Origin: Siderastrea siderea
Taxonomy: Eukaryota > Cnidaria > Anthozoa > Scleractinia > Rhizangiidae
Length of the DNA: 64,000 nt
NCBI GenBank assembly: GCA_964030785.1
Contig: OZ034969.1
Coordinates: 988,201 to 1,052,200 of the forward strand
Reading direction: 5' to 3'
Shown: positions 22,788 to 34,288 of the stretch, piece by piece
Numbering within the stretch: position 1 is the stretch's first letter
Layout: every line of letters begins with the position of its first letter
Translations under genes and position numbers: made by a program
Notes under the pieces: model-generated
What the model saw: the letters and a program-made list of their open reading frames with translations, nothing else
The model's database searches: none
What the model was told of the DNA's origin: nothing

Positions 22788-25700
22788 CCAACCTCGTCCC
22801 CAGGGTCTTCTCGTTTTTCAAAATGGCGACGGCTCGGGAGAAGAGCCTGGCACACAGCAGATCACGTGTCTCCAACGAGGATGGAGATGTATTCAAAATG
22901 GCGGCTACGGCGAAAAGGGTGAGAAGAACTGGGTGCGAGATGCTAAGGTAAAGATAAACAAAATGGCGGAAAAAGCTGAAGTTCAAGAAAAAATAGGAGA
23001 AACAGACACGTTTTGCATGTAAGAGTCTTAGGAATACGGCAAAGTGTTAGAGGTCTTGTTTTTGCTGTTCATTGTTTCTTTTTTGTTATTTTAAAGTTAG
23101 GAGTAATGGGTTTGAGCGTACTCTACTGCCGAACTCCGTACCGCTATTTGATTCAATGTTGCTCAAGTGACATTTTATATTTTTGTTTCATGAAGCTTTA
23201 GGCAATAAATTGTCTTATCGTTACATTGTTACAAATCTGTCCTTCTTAAATATTGTTATAAATCCGTCCTTCTTAACATTATATGCTTCAGCTTAAGACT
23301 TTTCGAATATATCAGGCTCAGATTAAGCTTGAAATATAAGCTTAAATATTATGGAGTGAGCTTAGGCCTTTAATAGAAAATGACTCATTTATTTATTTAT
23401 TTACTTACTTATTTATTTAAGCTTATTTACAGTGCAACCTCGATTTAACGAAGTGCAAGGGAATGGGAAAAGAGCAGTGTTGTATGGACTGGTTAAACTA
23501 AGTTTTGATCTGGCATATTCCAGGTGCTGCTTTGGAGGCAGTGATAATCATTTTGGCTTTCTTGAATTTATTTGTGCCCATTCCTTGTGCTACAGTTTTG
23601 CTTGTACAGTTGCAGATCTCCAGGCTTTGTCGCTTTCAATATTGTTTTCTACACTTTAGTTTCAGTAAGTCTCATTAAATACTAGAACTGAGGAGATTGT
23701 GAGACTGTAAATAATGCCCGTACGAAAAAGTCTGGCCTGACAAAGCCTAATTCAGGCCTAACTCTAGCCTGATTTAGTGAACTGAGACCTTAAACAAACC
23801 TAACAAAAGCCTAACAGCGAATTTGTTAGGTTAACGAAGCCAAACCTTAAATTAATAAGGTTGTGTTAGGTTTAAAGTTGTGCTAAAACGTATCCTGACA
23901 CAGCGTAATTTTTTTTAGGGCGACAGACTACTGTTTAGGTAACCTAAACATTGGCCTTACAAAGCCTGACATTTATTTGGTCTTCAAAATAACCAGGATT
24001 GACCAAATTATTTAACCTAACAATAACCTTACAAAATCCAAATCATGATACATACGCTTGGAAAGTAACAAATTCAAGCAAGGGAAGAATCATTATAACT
24101 TATCTTTTTTTAAAATGCAAAATGTAAACAGACTCACCACGATTTAGATTAATTGCAGTTATCCGACTGATCCGGAATGATTCAGTTTTGTCGGTTTCAT
24201 GGTCCGTTTTTGTGCCAACGGCTATCCGTTATATATGCGAATTTTATTTTTTTTTTTCCCATTCAGCAATTCCTTGATGTAGCTGTTAGCTCCGCTTAGC
24301 GTAATCAAATTCAGTCTTGATATTTAGTATTTACGTCGCCTTCTTCGTTCGATTTAGTTCACTAATTCGATCCATAGGCAAAAATGAAGGGAGCTTATTG
24401 TGTGTACATGACAATACACTGAAAAAATATTTTCCAAGTATAAGCTTCTGAGCAGTTTCGGCGAATAAAGCGCCATTATTCCACATTTCGTGACAAGCAC
24501 GTGTTGGAATTTCATCGCAAAATTCCCTTGAGAGAGCTGACGCGTTAATCTAATTGGCCAACTTTTATGCAACAATTGTTTCTTATCCCGCCCGATCGCA
24601 TTACAAAAATTGACCTGAAATTCTCGACCGTTGGTAATTCACTTAGAAGAGCGTGCGGACAACTTTGGCGAGAAGAACTTATGTAGTTTTAAGCTGGAAA
24701 AGATTTTAATGTTTTGCTTTTCTGGAGCGAAGATCGATGTGAACCCATCTTGTAAACAACGAACGGACTGCTCTGTCGGATAGGCTCCGATGCTGTGTAG
24801 CCACTTTCACAAGGATAATGTTCGCCACGATAAATTTAGGTTCTTTGATCTCCTGCAAATTGAAGTGACTCCCGTACATTGTAAATGTATTTGAGTCCAT
24901 TTTTCCACAAGGGAAAGAATGTACGGAAGAGCTGACCGCAGATAATACTGAGGTGAGCAAAGTGTCCTTAGCTTCAAAATTGTAATTATCAGTGGCACAT
25001 GATTAGTCAACAGTTTACTTCCGAGGTCGACATTGATAATGAGATGATTGCAGTTACTTTTCCTTCGAACTCCGTACCATAAAAATATCAAGTCGACGTT
25101 AACCTTTACCTAGCTATAAAGTGTTGTAGTTCTTAGCTTTATATTACATTGTGTGCTACACTGTAGTTTTACTGTTTAACGTGTTACGCCACTGTTGCAA
25201 TTTTACCGTGTACAAAGGTTACAAAATAAACTTAACTTGTGCATTTTGAAATTGTTGTTCGTTTTCTGATATCACATAAGCTACTTGAACTGAACCGCTG
25301 TTGACTGAACAGTCTCAGTTATTGTTAATGCTTAAATTGCCTTTAGTTACAGTTTTTGTGTTTTTAGCCTTAAAAATAATCGTTTTTAGGTGATCATTCA
25401 CTCTGCCGTTGGGTCATTCTTGAAGCCTTAAAAATGTCAGGCTCAAAGCTTGAAAAAATTAAGGTCCAATTTTCAGGTTAACGCGAGGCTAAAAAAGGTT
25501 AATGTTAGGCTAACAATTTTTAGCTTTTGTCTGGCTAAAATTCGGGACAAAATTAGGTTAAAGTTAAGGTCCAATTTTCAGGTTAACGCGACGCTTAAAA
25601 AGGTTACATGTTAGGCTAGGGATTTTGGCTTTTGTCTGGCTAAAATTCAGGCCAAAATTAGGTTAAAGGTAGGCCAGACATTTTCGTACGGGTGGAGAAA

Positions 25701-25872
25701 TAAAGCATTTTAACAGTGGATAGATAAAGTCCTCTTTGCATGTTAGACCAGTTCTAGGGATAATATTCCCACGTTTCAAAAATTTTCTGCTTAACAACTT
25801 CAATCAGTTGAGTTATCTGGGTGTAGTTTGAAAGTGTTTGAAAATTTTAAATCAATGGGAAAGAGAGGATTT
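22788..25872 (+). repeat. left arm of foldback copy 1 (interrupted)
   Basis: Homology to the inverted right arm runs through 22788-23716, then resumes at about 25695-25872 after the inserted element. Near the tip it has three ATGGCGRM words of YY1 type. Confidence 0.8.
23717..25692. mobile_element. 1,976-bp insertion with CCCGTACGAAAA termini
   Basis: Comparison with the empty site in copy 2 (AATAATGGAGAAATAAAG near 60740) fixes both borders and shows a TG dinucleotide on each side. The inverted ends are CCCGTACGAAAAAGTCTGGC and its approximate complement. Both subterminal zones are packed with GGCCTAAC/GTTAGGCCT-like words, and the right side has two ~105-bp direct repeats (25459-25563 and 25564-25675). 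The central ~1.2 kb shows no transposase. Superfamily not assigned. Confidence 0.85.
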
Positions 25873-26508
25873 CAGAAAACAAGGAGAGAAAGAGATTTCA
25901 TGAAGTTTTGAAGCTGGAATTTGTAGTTAGACCTTTAAGCCCCAGTAGTGACAAACAAACATCTAATTTCTCCTTACAATATCACTACTTGTTCAAACAT
26001 ACAGGCCCTGAGAAATAAAGGAAATGATCACCAGAAATAAAATGTCTGGATGTTTATGTGAATTCTCTCAATAGTACCATAAGACATTTACGGAGAATAG
26101 TGAGGAGAACATGTTTGTTGATATCGGGGCCTAAAGTTAAGAACAAGGAAAGGAATATCAGAATTGACTGCTATCAACCTGGGGTGCTCTTAAGTGGATA
26201 TCAGTTCTTGATGGTCTCTTAAAATGATTTCCCATCTCATGTCTCTACTTTAAAACTATTCTCATGTCAATCTAAGCCAAATAAAAAGGGTTTGCAGATC
26301 CAATTAGAACACCACAAAAATCCACTAAAAGTTACAACAGAGGTTCAAAGAAATAACGAGTCATCCTAAAAAGTGGGATTTGTAACTTAAGGTTATGTGC
26401 TGATCAATTCGAATCTTCAACATCCCCCCTCCCCTCCCGGCATACCTCAGACATTTGGCTACATGGACTTTCCTTGCCCGAGGAGTAGGGAATTTGATGC
26501 AAAGGTCC

Positions 26509-26940
26509 TGTGTGTATCACTCGGTCAGTTGTACGATAATTCTATCAGTTGTGTATTAACCCGTCAGTTGTGCGTTACTTGGTCACTTGTCTAACCTTTC
26601 TGTCAGTTGCATGTTGCAAGTTGCAGTTGGAAGTTGTGCATCACTTGGTCAGTTGTGCATTTTTCTGCCAGTTCTGTGTCATTCAGTGGGTTTCATGATA
26701 ACGCTGTCAGTTATGTATTACTCGGTCAGTTGTGTACTTCCCCATCAGTTGCGCATTACTCGGTCAGTTGTGTACTTCCCTGTCAGTTGTGCATTACTTG
26801 ATCAGTTGTGTATTACCCAGTCAGTTGTATCAGACTCGGTCAGTTGCGTTACACTCAGTCAGTTGGATGATAATTCCGTCAGTTGTTTATTACTCCGTCA
26901 GTTGTGTATTATTCCATCACTTGTGTATTACTCCCTCAGG
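26509..26940. repeat. minisatellite, ~20-bp unit (CAGTTGTGTATTACTCGGT-like)
   Basis: About twenty imperfect units of CAGTTGTGYATTACTCGGT type form the core of the foldback. The same array is in copy 2, with small indels. Long frames reading through it are repeat artefacts. Confidence 0.85.
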
Positions 26941-26947
26941 TGAGTTC

Positions 26948-27540
26948 AATCCTCTCTTTCCCATTTATATTTTTGAAACACTTTCAAACTTCACCCAGCT
27001 GCTGGTTACTCAATTGATTGAAGTTGTTAAGCAGAAAATTTTTTCAAACCTGGGAATATTATCCCCAGAACTGTTAAAATGCTTTATTTTTCCATTGTTT
27101 ACAGTCTCACAATCTCCTCAGTTCTAGTGTTTAATGTGATTCGCTGAAGCTAGAGTGTGGAAAACAATATTGAAAGTGACAAAGCCCTGGAGATCTACAA
27201 CTGTACAAGCAAAACTGTAGGCAAAGAATGGGCACAAATAAACTCAACAAAGTCAAAATGATTATCACTGCCTCCAAAGCAGCATCTGGAATATGCCAGA
27301 TCAAAAATTAATGAGTCATTTCCATAAATGAGTCATTTTCACTGAACTCACAGAGATGTAAGCCATGTAGAATAAATATTTTCTAGCACTAGTTTTAATT
27401 AAGGCCTAAGCTCACTCCATAAGATTTATATTTTAAGCTTAATCTGAGCCTGATATAATTTAAAAGTCTAAAGATGAAGCATATAATTTTAAGAAGGACG
27501 GATTTATAACAATATTTAAGAAGGACGGATTTGTAACAAT

Positions 27541-27575
<35 letters not shown>

Positions 27576-28097
27576 TTAATAAACTTATATAGCGCTATAA
27601 TTTATAAAAATATTCTAATGCGCTTTACATGATATTCATAATTTAAGTAAATATTCATGATATTCATAATTTAACGATAAGACAATTTATTGCCTAAAGC
27701 CTCACGAATCAAAAATATAATATGTTCATTTGAGCATACGGAGTTCGGCAGTCGAGTACGCTCAAACCCATTATTCTTAACTTTAAAATAACAAAAAAGA
27801 AACAATGAACAACAAAAACAAGACCTCTATCACTTTGCCGCATTCCTGACTCTTACATCCAAAACGTGTCTGTTTTTCCTATTTTTTCTTGAACTGAACT
27901 TCAGCTTTTCCGCCATTTTATCTTCACCTTAGCCACATCTCGTACCCAGTTCTTCTCACCGTTCTTCTGGCCGTTGCCGCCATTTTGAATACATACATCT
28001 CCATCCTCGTTGGAGACACGTGATCTGCTGTATGCCAGGGTCTTCTCCCGAGGCGCCGCCATTTTGAAAAGCGAGAAGACCCTGGGGACGAGGTTGG
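26948..28097 (-). repeat. right arm of foldback copy 1
   Basis: Reverse complement of the left arm, starting at the TCAATCCTCTCTTTCCCATT region. It includes the ~130-bp insertion described separately. Confidence 0.8.
27543..27672. mobile_element. short AAT-tailed insertion in right arm
   Basis: Absent at the matching place of copy 2 (near 62622). It holds an AAT microsatellite followed by TATATAGCGCTATAA and GCGCTTTACATG words. This looks like a small SINE or MITE with a TAA target repeat. Confidence 0.6.
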
Positions 28098-28105
28098 GCA
28101 GAGGC

Positions 28106-28440
28106 AACCTCGCAACCTCGTCCCCAGAGTCTTCTCGCTTTTCAATATGGCGGCAGCTCGGGAGAACACCCTGGCACACAGCAGATCACGTGATCTCCAA
28201 CGAGGATGGAGATGTATTCAAAAAGGCGGCTAAGGCGACGAGATCGAGAAGATCTGGGTACGAGATCACGGCTGAGGCGAAATGAAACAAAATGGCGGAC
28301 AGACTAAAGCGAAGCTAAAAACATTTGTGAAGAAAAAGGCAAGAAAAAAACGAATTAGACATGTGCGAGCATCAGGAATTCGGTAAAGAGATTCTTACTG
28401 TTCATACTCTCCATTTTTTTATCTTAAAGAGGCTCTGTTG
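28106..28440 (+). mobile_element. diverged end of a third foldback-family element
   Basis: Directly beyond copy 1, in head-to-head orientation, CAACCTCGTCCCCAGAGTCT begins again and follows the left-arm consensus, including GCACACAGCAGATCACGTG and AACGAGGATGGAGATGTATT. Identity fades near 28440 and no partner end is found. Confidence 0.7.
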
Positions 28441-31400
28441 ATTTGCGTTTTGTGGTTATTGAAAAGGTGTACAAGTCATAAGCTTTAATAAGCTTCCTTG
28501 TCTATTATTGTAGTTTTGTATTAAATTGCAAAGTTTTCCCCTTACTGCGATTGTGCCCTGCAATTAAGGAATGTAGTAAGCATGAAAGAGCTATAAAGTG
28601 CGAATTAAAATAAAAGTACATAAAATGTGTAAATGAGTTTAATAGTAGCCAGTGTCAAGTTATCTCACAGAGGCTTGGCTTTGAGCATTGAAGGCCTCAA
28701 TTTTTGGCTGGTCAAGCACGCTGTAGGGAATTCCATTTTTGTCAGTTCTTGTGAAGCAACTGAATTTATAGGTGTTGTTGTTGTAGCTACCACTGCAACA
28801 TCTATCTGAATCATTTTGAGAAGAACAAGTTGTTTTGGAGGAGAAAGGGGCAATTTCAGTACATATGGGGCACCTAAAGCACTGATTAAAACTGCCAATG
28901 TCAAGTTTTGTTAGTCAGAATGGTTGAGATGCTTCCAAGTTTCAAATTTTTGTCGGATTTTTGAATGAATTTGGATGCTTTTCTTTAGAATCCTCCTAGT
29001 GTACTTCAATTTTCTGGGAGGCTAGTCCATACTAAGCCAGTATAAGCCTGATGCTTAGATGCCACCAAGATTACATTTTCTAACATTTTTGGAGTTTCAT
29101 TGTCAGTGAGGTTTCAGCAGTCATGGCATGATAACATGATGCAGGTTATGGCAAAGGACTAAGCTGTGCTCATGTCCATGGCTATCCCCAAAAGGGGTTT
29201 GCGTAGTGACATTTGCTCCCCTCTTGTTAGCAGACCTGGCAACTCTTGCAGTTTGGGGTATCAACTGTAGGTCTCAGGATTTGACCTCCAAATCTCACAG
29301 TGAATCACAAAATCTTGAAATTGCCACAATTTAGGCAGTATGAAGAATACAATAGGGAGCACAAATAATGTAAAGGATACCTTGAAACAAGGAATCTACC
29401 ATTTTTATTCTCGTTTTATGGATATTTTGGAAATCTCCAGGTTTGAGGTCCCAGTCTCCAGGTTTTTCTGGGCTTCTTTTCAAAATCTCCAGATTTGCAT
29501 GTTTTAGGCATTGCCAGGTCTGTGTTGGTGCAGGACTGCTGCAATATAGTTGGTTGAAGGGTGGGTTTATAACTACACATCCTGAGCATATCATCCATTC
29601 CCACGGTTAGATAGTTTTCCTTTTTTTCAGTGTATGTCACTGTGCCACTTGCCAGGAGATCAAGCCTGACAGACTAGTGAATTACTGTTTCAATTTTGTG
29701 AGGGGGTTTACATGCCAGTTACAGTAACCAATGTTCCTCTTATTCAGTGCGGTGAATTACTGTTACAAGTGTAATTACATTTACAAGTTTACATTTACAT
29801 TTACATTTACATTTACAAGTGTAGTTTTCAAGTGTAGCTATTGTTTCTGAGGTTGAAAACAGTAGCCACACTTGTAAGTTACACTTCTATATGTTTATTT
29901 AATTGACTCCAGGATGGGCTGGGGGATTCATGCTATGAAGAATACTAGTGACCTTGAGTCAATGATTTTTGATTAGAAGTTTTTTGAAAAAAAAAAAAAA
30001 CTCTGCCAAATAATATCATGGTATTGTTCTTACCTCCCTGTTGCTTGAATTTCCTTTCATCATATCTAATTTATCTAATTTACGCAGAAATGGTGACATT
30101 CTAACTACTACATTCATATGTTGATTTACATTCATTTGCTTGGAGGATGTCTTTTCTGTCACTACAGCAGATAAAAGCACCTGATTTGAGCATGTTTTCT
30201 TTTACTTAAGTGAGCCATAAACAAGAACTTTCTTAGTTATGAATGTTAACTTTGTATCTTTTTAGTTAATTTGCTCACAATTCTGACTGGAACTGTAATT
30301 CTACATCCATTTGGCTTGGATTACAGATTAATTGTACAGAAAAAAGGAGAAGGAAAATTATTTTTAGAACACTAAAAAAGGGGTGATATATGTGCAAGAG
30401 CACCCCAACTTGATAGTCAGCTTACTGTGGTATCCCTCTCCTTATTATAAGTTAGCATTATTGTTATCTTTTCTTATGTTACAAATTCCTTCCATATCCA
30501 TTGATCTCCATAATATCAAAAATTTCAAAAAAATCACCCAGATAATTAAATCAATTGATAGGTTAAGTCTAATTTTTCGTCTTCCACTAGGCTTCATCAT
30601 GGGGACATAGGAAAAGGTAATATATCTATAAGAAATCAAAACCGTATGTGACGAATCATGAAGTCCCAGAGGCGTGGATGCAGAAAATAAAGCAGGAGCC
30701 AACAACCTAATGGGAGAGGTGGGAGGCTTGAATCCCTCTCCCCTCCCCCAGAATTTAAAAGCTAGGTTAACTGAGATGCTATTTACAGCACCCTGGGTGC
30801 ATTTATCCACAAGCATCTCACAGTTTCGAAAAAATCACGAAAAAAGGAGACCGCGAATTGGTATCATCGTAAAAACCAAGTTTAAGGTTACAAGACTGTG
30901 TAAATTCCACAGACGTTGCTCACACAAAGAAATCTTAAACAAAAGGAGGTCGTGGTCTCATCCCCATCCCCCGCCAAAACTGAGACTAAATATATTCATT
31001 TGCTCTAAAAATCGAGATTCCTTAAAACTTTCACTTCTGCTAAAAATCTCCGTTTTTGTTGAAGATGATCAAATGATAATGTTCAAGGACTTACGCAAAC
31101 TGCGTCCCTTTAGAATCGCTGCTCATAGGCTCCATGGGGCCATAGGCTCCATGCTTGAAAAGCACAAGAAACAGATTGCCATGGGATAGCAAGCTAACCA
31201 CAAGTCTCCATGTGCAATCTAATTATGCCTTCAGATCACATCAGGAAATACATCAGGAATACAACCACATGAAAACTGTAGCAGGTTTTAAATTTCCAAA
31301 CTTTGGTATACTAGTCTTCGACTTCGCCCTTGATTTATGCTGTTCAACTCCCACAAATGATCCATTACTAAACTGTCGAGCAAGATACATGTATTCACTT

Positions 31401-31740
31401 TCTAACCCAGGTCATTCAAGCCTTGAAGGTGCTCTGACACTGAAGTATGAAGGAATACGTTCACTTTCTTTCCCTCAACGTGCACTATTCCAGCCCTCCA
31501 GCACTGAGTGATAATAACTTGGTAGCGTCCTGGCGACAATGAGTTGGGTTGGTGACCCTGGAAGACTGAAGTCTAGCATTTTTGTGACACTTTGTCTGGG
31601 AAAAAAGGCGGGCTGGGGTAACCAATCCCTGGGGAGTCCCCCACAAGTGACAGAAGTGCTTAGACTTAAGTCTCAGGATAATACCCTTGTGTACTAAAGA
31701 TGCAAGGGGGGGGGACCAGGAACCTGAAAGCGTTATGTCC
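28441..31740. other. non-coding spacer
   Basis: No gene recognised on either strand. A short ATTTAC repeat lies at 29785-29817. A 171-codon frame at 30674-31189 has no family hallmarks. Confidence 0.4.
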
Positions 31741-31841
31741 TATCTTTATCCGCAGTTTAAATATATGACTATTTCATATATTCATGTTCATTTCTCCATC
31801 TACGATATAAATGCGAACTCACAATTGACCAGCTCCCAGTT

Positions 31842-31914
31842 GGCTTGATAGCTCAGTTGTTAGAGCGCTGCACCGGTATCGCAAAGGTCATGGGTTCGAT
31901 TCCCGTTCAAGGCT
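31842..31914 (+). tRNA. tRNA-Thr(GGT)-like sequence 1, probably pseudo
   Basis: It has an A-box (TAGCTCAGTTG), a consensus B-box (GGTTCGATTCC), a good T arm and an acceptor stem with one G-G mismatch at the second pair. The anticodon loop reads CCGGTAT (anticodon GGT), with C in place of the universal U33, and a poor anticodon stem. One base is missing from the D loop compared with copy 2. Confidence 0.5.
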
Positions 31915-32088
31915 GAATTTTTTTAGGTTTCTTCTTTTCAACTGCTTAAGTTGAAACACGTTCACTGCGATGATCTTCATATAATTCTATCTTTATCCGC
32001 AGTTCAAATATATGACTATTTCATATATTCATATTCATTTCTCCATCTACGGTATAAATACAAACTCACAATTGACCAGCTCCCAGTT

Positions 32089-32162
32089 GGCTTGATAGCT
32101 CAGTTGGTTAGAGCGTTGCACCGGTATCGCAGAGGTCGTGGGTTCGATTCCCGTTCAAGGCT
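32089..32162 (+). tRNA. tRNA-Thr(GGT)-like sequence 2, probably pseudo
   Basis: Full-length D loop (AGTTGGTTA), consensus B-box, same anticodon and the same second-pair mismatch as copy 1. Both have intact pol III boxes, so they could be transcribed even if they are not functional tRNAs. Confidence 0.5.
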
Positions 32163-32286
32163 GAATTTTTTCAGGTTTCTTCTTTTCAACTGCTTAAGTT
32201 GAAACACGTTCACTGCGATGATCTTCATATAATTCTATCTTTATCCGCAGTTCAAATATATGATTATTTCATACATTCATATTCGA

Positions 32287-33376
32287 AAATAATTTATTAG
32301 CTTTCAACTCACCGCTCTTGGACGTAAGAAAACGTTCGTCATTTTAGTTGTTTTCCTAATTTCAATCCATATTTCATGTAACAATTAAAATTTGTTATCA
32401 ATATTTCTTGAACTGTTGACCAGGTTGATAAAAATGTCGAAAATCACGGCAAAATCCGGGGAAATCATTGACGCAACCACTTCTCCTGTCGATAAAAAAT
32501 GAACCCTGATCGCTCTCTGCCAATTCACTGCCCATTCTTTGTCAAGGGCTTTCTTTTCCTTCAGTCTTGGTTTGCAAGATGAAAACAGACACACCCGTTT
32601 TTTTAATGATGCATTTAGGTGAAATGAAACTCTCATTACTTCGTAAAAAACTAATGTAAACCCCATTCGCAAGAATCGCTTAAAATGTGAGTGCAACCAG
32701 CACGCGTTTTCGATTTCACGTGATCAAGTTAATCTGGTATGACAGAACTTGTCAGCGATCAATTACCATAACTAACAAGGAAAAATCTTTTACTCCTAAT
32801 AACTCTTGAATGAGCCAGTATTTTCTTTTATTTTTTCTTTTATTTTTCTTTTAAATCTCAATTATGAAAAAATGACACCTTTTTCGGTGTCTGATACCTT
32901 AAATCGGAAATCGAATAGCGAGAAAGAATTTCAACCGCAGAGACGCTGTACCAGGACAAGAGTAATGTTTTGTCACGTCAAAACAGCCACTATGCGTTAA
33001 TAGACTAATAAAACGTCCTTGCCTAAGAGTAAGAAAGAAACGTGTTATTAAGACACACTAAAGAGTTCGAGAACTACACGAAGGATACATTTTATGCAAG
33101 CAATGCAAGCGAAATTCGTCGAACTTTCTTTTTTTTCCCATTCAAACAGAGTGCCCTAACAATCTTTTTTTAAATTGCTGTCATAAATATCTACCCTGTT
33201 TATAATACCCTAAAAGGTAGCACGAACGAAATGTGTGTTATTAGGAAATAGCTTTTTCTTAGACCTTTTTATTTTATCCCAAGATTGTCGAGACGCGTAA
33301 GCCAAATAAAACTGTCGGGTTTTCAATTCTTTACCAAATAAGGCTTGAAGCAGTCTTCGTCCGCAGGTCGAATATA

Positions 33377-33412
<36 letters not shown>

Positions 33413-33494
33413 GTGATGAAGATGATGGTAAACAGAGTAGTTTTGGAAACAGACAGGTGAAGCAACCAGGTGAGGAGATTGAATACCAACACCC
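32287..33494. other. non-coding spacer
   Basis: Contains the GAT microsatellite at 33377-33431, which creates false poly-Ser and poly-His frames. Nothing else recognised. Confidence 0.4.
33377..33431. repeat. GAT microsatellite
   Basis: Perfect then slightly interrupted (GAT)n. Confidence 0.95.
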
Positions 33495-33500
33495 TTTATT
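33495..33500 (-). terminator. polyadenylation signal AATAAA of FReD pseudogene 2
   Basis: Canonical AATAAA on the minus strand, ~150 bp past the end of the last FReD exon; the following bases resemble the 3' end of gene 1. Confidence 0.4.
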
Positions 33501-33639
33501 GCTTTTTTGAGAACCATACAAAAGAAGCGAAGTTTTTCAAGTTAAATAACAATATCAGTAACTCATCTCCAAGAATACAGATTTTTAAATTAAAATCTAA
33601 CATCAGGTGGCCGCTACCTCTGAGTTCAGACACACTAAC

Positions 33640-34251
33640 ACGAAAAAATTGAATGACAGAAAGCGACGCTGCCTTGCAAAGCGAGGCACAATTCCAACTA
33701 GGATTCCTGTCGTTGTGTAGATCTTTGGTGGAGAACGCCATGCCACGATGATAAGAAAACGAGTCACCAGCAGTTCCTATAAAATCAGTAACCAACGAAA
33801 CAACTCGTGAGGAGTTCATCCTGTCTTGCTCGTGAACATGGGCGGTAGAGCACTAAGACTCGGATTTCAAACAATTTGAGATATTTTCAATGTAAGGGGC
33901 ATTTAGATTAATAACGAAAATATATATTAATAATTAAAAGTGAATTAAAAAAATAATGAACAATTTCAAATTGTGTGCCACCAATAAGAAAGTTTATGTT
34001 CTAATTCCCGACGGATGATTTAAAATATTCCGTCAGGGAAATCGTATCAATTCAGCAACTATCACTATTTTATGGCACCAAAGTGGTTCAACTTTACTGA
34101 GCAGCAAACCAGTGACTAAATTTATCGGATTCCCACACGGCAATCTTGTAAAACAGTTGTAAAGTATTCTCTCTCTTTTTTTTTTTTTGGTAGCTCAACT
34201 GATGATTTTCCGTGTTTAAATAAAGTTTTACATTTACATTCACATTTTAAG

Positions 34252-34288
<37 letters not shown>

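Larger units (their letters stand above)
22788..28097. mobile_element. giant foldback element, copy 1 (with nested insertions)
   Basis: The ends start CCAACCTCGTCCCCAGGGTC and close with the complement. The two arms are inverted copies of about 1.1 kb each, once the 1,976-bp insertion in the left arm and a ~130-bp insertion in the right arm are discounted. The middle (~1.07 kb) contains a minisatellite. No transposase frame exists. Copy 2 at 59818-63063 has the same plan without the large insertion. Target duplication is unclear here because the right end abuts a related element. Confidence 0.85.
31741..32286. repeat. tandem repeat, ~247-bp unit, 2.2 copies with tRNA-like cores
   Basis: TATCTTTATCCGCAGTTYAA starts at 31741, 31988 and 32236. 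The two full units each contain one tRNA-like sequence and end in TTGAAACACGTTCACTGCGA; the third is cut after ~50 bp. Confidence 0.9.

Noticed and set aside
24354..25091. Frames inside the 1,976-bp insertion as a possible transposase
   Set aside because: All under 95 codons, no DDE or zinc motif, no consistent frame.
26509..26940. Regular short repeats that could suggest a CRISPR array
   Set aside because: Units are contiguous and degenerate with no unique spacers, in eukaryotic DNA.
26397..27127. Several overlapping open frames of 60-130 codons on the plus strand
   Set aside because: They read through the ~20-bp minisatellite, and all encode the same VSCVLLGQLC-like repeat; open length is a by-product of the unit.
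30674..31189. 171-codon plus-strand frame
   Set aside because: Basic, no recognisable domain, no splice context, opposing frame of similar length; looks like chance.
31951..32202. 83-codon frame with a LVRALHRYRRGRGFDSRS-like end
   Set aside because: It is the translation of the tRNA-like sequence, not a protein gene.
33210..33521. Frames with poly-Ser and poly-His runs
   Set aside because: Produced by the GAT microsatellite; no flanking domain.
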